From Pseudarthrobacter chlorophenolicus (GTDB taxonomy: Bacteria; Actinomycetota; Actinomycetes; Actinomycetales; Micrococcaceae): DNA of 64,000 nucleotides. Shown piece after piece: positions 58,194 to 64,000 of the stretch. The position numbers and the translations under genes are program-made. The stretch covers positions 48,851 through 112,850 of the forward strand of contig NZ_JZTW01000016.1 of NCBI RefSeq assembly GCF_000962805.1, given 5' to 3'. The notes beneath the pieces are model-generated. The model was given only the letters and a program-made list of their open reading frames with translations. It was not told the origin of the DNA and did no database searches. The stretch's first letter is position 1. Each line of letters opens with the position of its first letter.

Positions 58194-59198
58194 TCACTGC
58201 GGTGCCGGGGTGTCCTTGAGGGGGCGGCGGGCCAGCCAAGCTGCCACTATGGCGCCTGAAATATTGTGCCACAGCGAGAAAACGGCGGACGGCAGCGCGG
58301 CCAGCGGGCTGAAGTGTGCCGTGGCCAAAGTGGCGGCCAGTCCGGAGTTCTGCATGCCGACTTCAAAGGCAAGGGCGCGGCGTGCCTTGTCATCCAGGCG
58401 GCCCAGTTTTCCGGCGAGGTAGCCCAGTCCCAGGCCGAATCCGTTGTGCAGGACCACCGCCAGGAACACGATGCCACCGGCGGCAACGATCTTGCTGGCG
58501 CTGCCGGCCACCACGATGGCCACAATGAGGGAGATCACGACGGCGGATGCCCACGGCAGTGCCGGCAGCACCTTGTCCACGAGCTTCTTGAGGAACAGCC
58601 GGGCCAGCAGCCCGGCGATGACCGGGAGGAGGACGGTGTTAAGGATGTCCACAACCATGCCGCCGGCATCGATGTTCAGGTAGGAGCCGGCCAGGAACAG
58701 GACGAGCAGCGGGGTGACGATGGGGGCGATCAGTGTGGACACTGAGGCCACCGCCACGGAGAGGGCAACATCACCCTTGGCGAGGAAGGCCATGGCATTG
58801 GACGCGGTGCCGGACGGGGCGCAGCCCACCAGGATCAGGCCCACGGCCAGCTCGGGCTCCAGGTTCAGTGCATTGGCGATCAGCCACCCGGCGCCGGGCA
58901 TGATCACGTAGTGCGCCACGATGCCGAGCGCCACGGCCCAAGGGCGCTTTGCCACGGCAGCGAAGTCTGGCGGGGTCAGCGTGAGGCCCATGCAGAACAT
59001 GATGATGCCCAGCAGGTAGGGCACGGCGCTTCCCATGGGCTTGAAGGTCCCTGGGAACAGGTACCCGGCGATGCCTGCGGCCACCACGAGCAGCGGAAAG
59101 ACCGTCACGGCGACGCGGGCGATCCTGCTTTCCGCTGCCAATGCCGGGTTAAGGGGCTCGCCCTCGGGGGATTTCTGCGATTTGGTTGCCTCAAGCAT
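58194..59198 (-). CDS. Bile acid:sodium symporter (BASS) family transporter
   Basis: 334 residues and about ten helices. FPGTFKPMGSAVPYLLGIIMFCMGLTLTPPDF, VGLILVGCAPSGTASNAMAFLAKGDVALSV and the crossing helix ALAFEVGMQNSGLAATLATAHFSP hold the conserved Glu, Gln and Asn of the sodium site. Bacterial BASS proteins carry organic acids such as pantoate, pyruvate or bile acids. It lies between the sugar-acid operon and ole on the same strand and could be expressed from its own promoter. The cargo is unknown. Confidence 0.9.
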   Translation of the reverse strand: MLEATKSQKSPEGEPLNPALAAESRIARVAVTVFPLLVVAAGIAGYLFPGTFKPMGSAVPYLLGIIMFCMGLTLTPPDFAAVAKRPWAVALGIVAHYVIMPGAGWLIANALNLEPELAVGLILVGCAPSGTASNAMAFLAKGDVALSVAVASVSTLIAPIVTPLLVLFLAGSYLNIDAGGMVVDILNTVLLPVIAGLLARLFLKKLVDKVLPALPWASAVVISLIVAIVVAGSASKIVAAGGIVFLAVVLHNGFGLGLGYLAGKLGRLDDKARRALAFEVGMQNSGLAATLATAHFSPLAALPSAVFSLWHNISGAIVAAWLARRPLKDTPAPQ

Positions 59199-59291
59199 CC
59201 AATCATGGTGTCACCGGCTGGTAGGGTTCCGCCAATTGATGACCGCCGCCTGTCATGGCAGCGGTGTCTGCTGCCCCTACTTTGACCGGGC

Positions 59292-60278
59292 CTACCGCTG
59301 GGTGGCACCTCCCGCCGTGGCTTCAAGCAGGGCCAGTTCGCTGGCGTGGGGCAAGCCCTCCCAGTCGCCGGCGGTGCTGACGGCGAACGCTCCGGCCAAG
59401 GTCCCCTGGCGCAGGCGGGCCGCCACGTCGCCGCCGTCGAGCAGGGCAGACAGGTACCCCGCGGTAAAGGCGTCCCCGGCACCCACGGTATCGACGGCCG
59501 TCACGGGAACCGCTGCGGCCTCCCTTAGGCCGCCCGCCGTGTGGACGCCGGCACCGGCGGCGCCGCGTTTGACCACCACTTCCCTGATGCCCAGGTCCAG
59601 TAGCTGCGCTGCCATGTCGGGTTCGGCGGTGGTTCCCGCGGCGGAAGGCGCCGGAAGCGCTAAGTCCAGTTCGTCGTCGGACGCGACCAGGATGGTGGCG
59701 TGGCGGGCCAGTGGCGCCAGGACGGCACGCGCCTGGTCCCGGGTCCACAGCTTGCTGCGGTAGTTCACGTCCAGCGAGACCACCAGCCCCTCCCGGGCGC
59801 CCCGCGTCGCCGCATGTTCCATCGCCTGGCGGGCGTCGGGGCTGAGAGCGGGGGTGATGCCGGTCAGGTGCAGGACCCGGGCTCCGGCGTCGAGCGCTTC
59901 GTCCACCTGGTCCCGGGAGATGGTGGATCCCGCCGAGCCGGCACGGTAGTAGAAGGCACGGCTGACATCCGCGGTCCGGTGCTCAAGGAACATCACGCCG
60001 GTATTGCGGTCCGGATGTACCCGGTGGTGCAGGCGGACCCCCTCGCCGCGGAGCCGCTTGAGGATGAATTCGCCATGGGGATCGGCGCCCACCACCCCGG
60101 CCCATGCCGCCCGGTGGCCAAGGCGGGAGACGCCGATGGCAACGTTGGATTCCGCTCCCGCCACGTGCATGTCGAGGCTGCCGCCGGAGGCCAGCGGGCC
60201 GGAGGACCGCAGCGACACCATGGACTCACCGAACGTCAGCAGGTCAACGGGAGGGGGGTTGGCGCCGGCGGCCGTCAT
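59292..60278 (-). CDS. PfkB family sugar kinase, 2-keto-3-deoxygluconate/galactonate kinase-like
   Basis: 328 residues. LLTFGESMVSLRSSGPLASGGSLDMHVAGAESNVAIGVSRLG is the KdgK-type start; the C-terminal VDTVGAGDAFTAGYLSALL is the PfkB signature with catalytic Asp. RAFYYRAGSAGSTIS matches the substrate loop of KDG kinases. It makes the 6-phosphate of the 2-keto-3-deoxy sugar acid formed by the dehydratase. ATG overlaps the aldolase stop by four bases. Confidence 0.88.
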   Translation of the reverse strand: MTAAGANPPPVDLLTFGESMVSLRSSGPLASGGSLDMHVAGAESNVAIGVSRLGHRAAWAGVVGADPHGEFILKRLRGEGVRLHHRVHPDRNTGVMFLEHRTADVSRAFYYRAGSAGSTISRDQVDEALDAGARVLHLTGITPALSPDARQAMEHAATRGAREGLVVSLDVNYRSKLWTRDQARAVLAPLARHATILVASDDELDLALPAPSAAGTTAEPDMAAQLLDLGIREVVVKRGAAGAGVHTAGGLREAAAVPVTAVDTVGAGDAFTAGYLSALLDGGDVAARLRQGTLAGAFAVSTAGDWEGLPHASELALLEATAGGATQR

Positions 60279-60967
60279 GGACGGTTCCCGGCCGTCGCGT
60301 CGAATTCGGCGGCCAGGCTGAGGAAGGCACGCGCGCGCTCCCGCATGCCGTCGAGGTCTCCCCCGGAGGCCGCGTTCCCGAACAGCGGCCCGCCCAGGCC
60401 CACGGCAATTGCGCCGGCGTCCCAGTAGCCCGTTGCCTCACCGAGCCCCACTCCCCCGACGGCGATGAAGGGTATGTCCGGGAAGGGATCCCGGACGGCT
60501 TTGAGGTAGCCGGGGCCGCCGATGGAGGCGGGAAAGAGCTTGACGGCGGTGGCCCCGCGCTCCATCGCCCCGTAGGCCTCGGTGGGCGTCAGGGCGCCGG
60601 CCAGGACCGGAATGCCAGCGTTGGCGGCTTCACTGATGGAGGGCGCCAGCGACGGCGTGACGATGAACTGGCCACCCGCGCCGGCGACGTTCCCGACGTC
60701 GGCCTGGCTGAGGACGGTGCCTGCCCCGACGAAGCAGTTGGCCGGGGCAGCCGAGCGGACTTCGCGGATTGCTGCCAGCGCGTCCGGTGTGGTGAGGGCT
60801 ATCTCCACGTACTGGAACCCTTCCTCCATCGCCGCGAGGGCGGCGCGGGCGGCAGCACCGCCGTCGTTCCCCCTGACGATTGCCACGAGCCGTGTCCGCC
60901 GGATGCCGTCCAGCAGGCTGTCCGTAGAGATTCCGGATGGTGATTCTGGGGCCACGTGGTTCACCAT
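60275..60967 (-). CDS. KDPG/KDPGal-type aldolase (Eda family)
   Basis: 230 residues. Schiff-base Lys143 in TAVKLFPASIGGPGYLKAV, general acid/base Glu55 in YVEIALTTPDAL, GAGTVLSQADV and IAVGGVGL are characteristic of class I 2-keto-3-deoxy-6-phospho-sugar acid aldolases. Products are pyruvate and glyceraldehyde 3-phosphate. ATG overlaps the dehydratase stop by seven bases (a GTG three bases in gives a four-base overlap). Next to a galactonate dehydratase, the DgoA-like role is likely. Confidence 0.9.
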   Translation of the reverse strand: MVNHVAPESPSGISTDSLLDGIRRTRLVAIVRGNDGGAAARAALAAMEEGFQYVEIALTTPDALAAIREVRSAAPANCFVGAGTVLSQADVGNVAGAGGQFIVTPSLAPSISEAANAGIPVLAGALTPTEAYGAMERGATAVKLFPASIGGPGYLKAVRDPFPDIPFIAVGGVGLGEATGYWDAGAIAVGLGGPLFGNAASGGDLDGMRERARAFLSLAAEFDATAGNRP

Positions 60968-62109
60968 TCTGCGAAGGAGCCGTCGGGGTGGCGCCAGACC
61001 GGCCCGCGCCAGGCATGGCCGCGCTTGTCTGCTGCCCGGACCACGGCTTCGTCCACTTCGATGCCCAGGCCGGGTCCGGTCAGCCGCTCGATGTGGCCGT
61101 TGACGAACTGGAACGGCGTCTTGTCCACCACGTAGTCCAGGACCTCGGCCCCGCGGTTGTAGTGGATGCCGATGCTCTGTTCCTGGATCAGGAAATTCGG
61201 CGTCGCAAAGCCCACCTGGAGGCAGGCGGCCAGCGCCAGCGGCCCGAGAGGGCAGTGCGGGGCGAGCTGGACGTCGAAGATTTCGGCGAGCGAGGCGATC
61301 TTCCGGACCTCCGTGATCCCGCCGGCGTGCGAGAGGTCCGGCTGGGCAACGGCGATGCCGGACTGGAGTGCCGGCAGGAACTCCTGCCGGCTGTACAGCC
61401 GTTCCCCGGTGGATACCGGCGTGGTGGTGGCAGCCGTGAACTCCCTCAGCAGGTGCGTGTTCTCCGGAACCACAGGTTCTTCCAGGAAGAGCGGCCGGTA
61501 CGGTTCCAGCAGCGGCGCCACGCGGCGGGCGTTGGCGAGGCTGAAGCGTCCATGGAAGTCCACGGCAACGTCCCGGCGCTCGCCCAGCACTTCCCGGGCG
61601 GCCGCCACGCGCTTCACGACGCCGTCAATTTCTGCCACCGACGCCACCGGGCTCATCCGGCCGCTGGCATTCATCTTGACGGCGGTGAGGCCCACCTCCA
61701 GCTGGGCGCTGATCTGGTCCGCCACCTCGTTGGGCTCGTCCCCGCCCACCCAGCCGTACATGCGGATCCTGTCGCGGACGTGGCCGCCCAGGAGCTGGTG
61801 GACCGGGGCGTTGAAATGCTTGCCGGCGATGTCCCACAGCGCCTGGTCCAGCCCGGACACCGCGCTGGCCAGGATGGGGCCGCCGCGGTAGAAGGAGCCC
61901 TTGGTCATCACCTGCCAATGGTCCTCGATGCGCAGGGCGTCGTTGCCGATGAGGAGTTCGGAGAGCTGGTCCACGGCGGTGCGCACCGTTTCGCTGCGGC
62001 CCTCGCAAGTGGCCTCGCCCCATCCGACGATGCCGCTGTCGGTCTCGATCCGGACGAAGAGCCACCGCGGGGCGACGAGGAAGGTTTCGATCCTGCTGAT
62101 GAGTGTCAT
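60961..62109 (-). CDS. D-galactonate dehydratase-like enolase superfamily enzyme
   Basis: 382 residues. Metal ligands and catalytic groups of the DgoD type are visible: VAVDFHGRFS (Asp), FLEEPVVPEN (Glu), STGERLYSRQEF (Glu), AQPDLSHAGGI (Asp) and LAPHCPLGPLALAA (His base). It removes water from D-galactonate to give 2-keto-3-deoxygalactonate, first step of the De Ley-Doudoroff route. A related C4-epimeric acid cannot be excluded. It starts seven bases after the permease stop, within one operon with aldolase and kinase. Confidence 0.9.
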   Translation of the reverse strand: MTLISRIETFLVAPRWLFVRIETDSGIVGWGEATCEGRSETVRTAVDQLSELLIGNDALRIEDHWQVMTKGSFYRGGPILASAVSGLDQALWDIAGKHFNAPVHQLLGGHVRDRIRMYGWVGGDEPNEVADQISAQLEVGLTAVKMNASGRMSPVASVAEIDGVVKRVAAAREVLGERRDVAVDFHGRFSLANARRVAPLLEPYRPLFLEEPVVPENTHLLREFTAATTTPVSTGERLYSRQEFLPALQSGIAVAQPDLSHAGGITEVRKIASLAEIFDVQLAPHCPLGPLALAACLQVGFATPNFLIQEQSIGIHYNRGAEVLDYVVDKTPFQFVNGHIERLTGPGLGIEVDEAVVRAADKRGHAWRGPVWRHPDGSFAEW

Positions 62110-62116
62110 GCGGCCC

Positions 62117-62998
62117 TTAGCCCTTGGTTGCGCCGGCGGTCAGGCCGGAGACGATGTACTTCTGCGTGAAGAGCGCAATGATCATGATGGGGATGGTGAC
62201 CACCGTGGCGGCCGCCATCAGCCCGCCCCAGTCGATGCTGGCGTAGGACACGAAGTCGAAGATGGCCACCGGCAGTGTCTTCGTCTTCGCGCCGGAAAGC
62301 ACCAGGGCGAACATGAAGTTGTTCCACGAGAAGATGAAGGACAGGATGCCCGCGGTGGCGATGCCTGCCACGGACAACGGCAGCGTGATCCTGCGGAACG
62401 CGCCGATGGGCGTCAGCCCGTCCACCTGGGCGGATTCTTCGAGCTCCAGCGGGAGGGAATCGAAGTAGCTCATCATGATGTACACGATCAGCGGCAGGGC
62501 GACGAACATGTGGCTGAGGATCAGCACCTCGAACTTTCCCACCATCCGCAGGTTGGAGAAGACGTAGTACCAGGGCACCAGGAGCGATACACCGGGAATG
62601 ACGCGGGCCATGAGGACCACCAGCGCGGAGCGGTGCATGGTAAACCGGCTCATGGCGTAGGCCGCCGGGACGCCCAGCACGATGGACAGCGCCGTGGACA
62701 CGAACGCCACCCAGAAGCTGTTGAAGATGAACACGAAGTAGTTGTTGCGTTGCAGCACGTTCGCGTAGTTCTCCATGGTGGGAGAGAACACGAGCGCCTT
62801 GCCGGTGTCGTAGATGTCCACGTTGGTCTTCAGGGACGCCAGCAGCATCCAGGCCAGCGGCGCCAGCAGGAACAGCACCACCACCACGAGCGCGGCCACC
62901 CGGAACACCTTGTAGGCGCGGGTGCCCAGCGGCTTCCGCCGGCGGTGCGTTGGCGCCGTCACGGTGGCGGCACCCGGGGTTTCATTGAGCACGGTCAT
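62117..62998 (-). CDS. Carbohydrate ABC transporter permease, MalG type
   Basis: 293 residues and six helices; EAA loop is LELEESAQVDGLTPIGAFRRITLPLS. The ATG giving MTVLNETPGA overlaps the partner permease stop by four bases (ATGA). It imports the sugar or sugar acid that feeds the dehydratase operon. Confidence 0.92.
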   Translation of the reverse strand: MTVLNETPGAATVTAPTHRRRKPLGTRAYKVFRVAALVVVVLFLLAPLAWMLLASLKTNVDIYDTGKALVFSPTMENYANVLQRNNYFVFIFNSFWVAFVSTALSIVLGVPAAYAMSRFTMHRSALVVLMARVIPGVSLLVPWYYVFSNLRMVGKFEVLILSHMFVALPLIVYIMMSYFDSLPLELEESAQVDGLTPIGAFRRITLPLSVAGIATAGILSFIFSWNNFMFALVLSGAKTKTLPVAIFDFVSYASIDWGGLMAAATVVTIPIMIIALFTQKYIVSGLTAGATKG

Positions 62999-63942
62999 TT
63001 GCTTACCGCCTTCTTGCGCATGGTCAGCAGCCACATGGTGCCGATGATGATCATGAAGAACAGGATCAGCACCGCGGAGGAAACCCCGTACTGGTTGTAG
63101 TCGAAGCTCAGGCCGTAGGCGTAGACGTTGAGCGTCTCCACCTCGTGGAAGGAGCCACCGCCTTTGCCCTTGGTGGCGTAGAGGATGTCGAAGGTCTTCA
63201 GGGCGTCGATGCCGCGCAGCAGGATGGCCACGATGACGGTGGGCATCATGAGCGGCAGCGTGATGTAGAAGAAGCGCTGGAAGGCGTTGGCCCCGTCCAC
63301 GCGGGCGGCCTCGTCCGGCTCATCGGACAGGGAGGTGAGTCCGGCCAGCAGGATCAGCACCACCATGGGGGTCCACTGCCAGATGTCCATGAAGATGGTG
63401 GTGCCCAGGGCCGTGTCCTGGCCGGAGAGCCAGGGCTGCGCGGGGATGCCCACCATGCCCAGGAGCTGGTTGGCGAAGCCGATGTTGGGGTCGAAGATCA
63501 GCCGCCACATCATGCCGACCGCCACCGGGGTGGCAACCAGGGGAAGCAGGATGGCCACCCGGACCCACTTCTCACCGCGGAAGGGACGCCACAGGAGCAG
63601 TGCTACACCCATGCCGAGGACCACTTCGAAGAACAGGGCGACGCCGGTAAAGGCCAGTGTGCGGCCCACGGCCGGCCAGAACCGGTCCGTGTCCGTCAGG
63701 ACGTCGATGTAGTTCTGGAATCCAATGAACTCGGTCGCTGCCCGGACGGAACCTTGGGAATCGGTGAGGCTCAGGTACAGGGTCCAGGCCAGCGGAAAAA
63801 CGATGAGGATGCCGACAAAGAGCATCGCAGGAGCCGCGAAAAGCCATTTGCGGTGGGCATTGGCCCAGTCCGAGAACTTGTCCCGGGGACCGCTGGCACG
63901 GCCCGGACGGGCCGCGCTGCGGGGAGGAGTCATGACAGACAT
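62995..63942 (-). CDS. Carbohydrate ABC transporter permease, MalF/UgpA type
   Basis: 315 residues and six helices; starts MSVMTPPRSAARPGRASGPR, with KWLFAAPAMLFVGILIVFPLAWTLYLS as first helix and the EAA loop DEPDEAARVDGANAFQRFFYITLPLM. TAGGTGA precedes the ATG. Its binding protein is probably just beyond the right edge; no ATPase gene is in view. Confidence 0.92.
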   Translation of the reverse strand: MSVMTPPRSAARPGRASGPRDKFSDWANAHRKWLFAAPAMLFVGILIVFPLAWTLYLSLTDSQGSVRAATEFIGFQNYIDVLTDTDRFWPAVGRTLAFTGVALFFEVVLGMGVALLLWRPFRGEKWVRVAILLPLVATPVAVGMMWRLIFDPNIGFANQLLGMVGIPAQPWLSGQDTALGTTIFMDIWQWTPMVVLILLAGLTSLSDEPDEAARVDGANAFQRFFYITLPLMMPTVIVAILLRGIDALKTFDILYATKGKGGGSFHEVETLNVYAYGLSFDYNQYGVSSAVLILFFMIIIGTMWLLTMRKKAVSK

Positions 63943-64000
63943 GGTTCACCTAAGGAGTCGGTGGGTGAAGGGTGGCCCGGCGGGACGGCAGGCTTCTGCC

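Noticed and set aside
1..64000. Mobile elements, phage genes, tRNA or rRNA
   Set aside because: I found no transposase, integrase, phage structural genes, cloverleaf or rRNA-like stretch on either strand by reading.

Overview
The window reads as a chromosomal segment of a high-GC actinobacterium, most likely a Micrococcaceae of the Arthrobacter/Pseudarthrobacter group. This rests on the strong GC bias at third codon positions, the DUF3040, DUF4193 and DUF222-HNH proteins, the fused OleBC protein, and a free-living, plant-polysaccharide and sugar-acid catabolic gene set. I see no rRNA or tRNA genes, insertion sequence, prophage or CRISPR array. The genus is inferred from gene content, not demonstrated.

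Layout. 1-1.2 kb: end of an aldo/keto reductase coupled to a nucleoside-diphosphate-sugar epimerase-like SDR. 1.3-9.7 kb: a galactan locus with a secreted GH53 endo-galactanase and a cytoplasmic GH42 beta-galactosidase on the minus strand. These diverge from a sugar ABC importer (binding protein plus two permeases, no ATPase) and a LacI regulator. 9.8-12.4 kb: a secreted PL11 rhamnogalacturonan lyase behind a classic LacI-type operator. 12.4-19.1 kb: housekeeping and stress genes, a DUF222-HNH gene followed by an 80-bp direct repeat, a PrmC-related methyltransferase and a lactonase. 19.3-25.6 kb: a secreted multidomain GH13 amylase and a GH77 4-alpha-glucanotransferase (starch). 25.9-29.3 kb: an aldo/keto reductase, DUF3040, an EamA exporter and its TetR regulator with a perfect 22-bp operator.

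29.4-33.7 kb: a tightly overlapping idonate/ketogluconate/gluconate operon (GntK, IdnD, IdnO-like SDR, 2-hydroxyacid dehydrogenase) and another SDR. 33.8-41.6 kb: 5-oxoprolinase pxpABC with an MHS-type transporter, a divergent Nac-like LysR regulator, an unknown 80-residue protein, and an aminotransferase-RraA aldolase pair. Four copies of one composite site, ATA-N9-TAT-N17-GTCTT, sit in the promoter regions here and suggest one LysR regulon for glutamate-like compounds.

41.8-53.4 kb: two small regulatory or zinc-ribbon proteins, then a carbohydrate operon (BNR-4 protein, TIM-barrel sugar isomerase, a hexapeptide acetyltransferase fused to an alpha-helical domain). Next come a bicupin quercetinase-like dioxygenase and a minus-strand operon (alpha/beta hydrolase, FAH hydrolase, FAD monooxygenase, DUF3500). 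Three promoter regions of this block carry versions of the palindrome TTCATTGAATGAA, so I propose it is one regulon, perhaps for a plant flavonoid or phenolic glycoside. 53.4-58.1 kb: an olefin (head-to-head hydrocarbon) operon oleA-oleBC-oleD. 58.2-64 kb: a bile-acid/sodium-symporter-family transporter and a De Ley-Doudoroff type operon (sugar ABC permeases, galactonate dehydratase, KDPG-type aldolase, PfkB kinase).

Taken together the segment is a plant-biomass catabolic island. Secreted GH53, PL11 and GH13 enzymes cut pectin side chains and starch, dedicated importers take up the products, and cytoplasmic routes convert galactose, galactonate, idonate/gluconate, oxoproline and phenolics to central metabolites.
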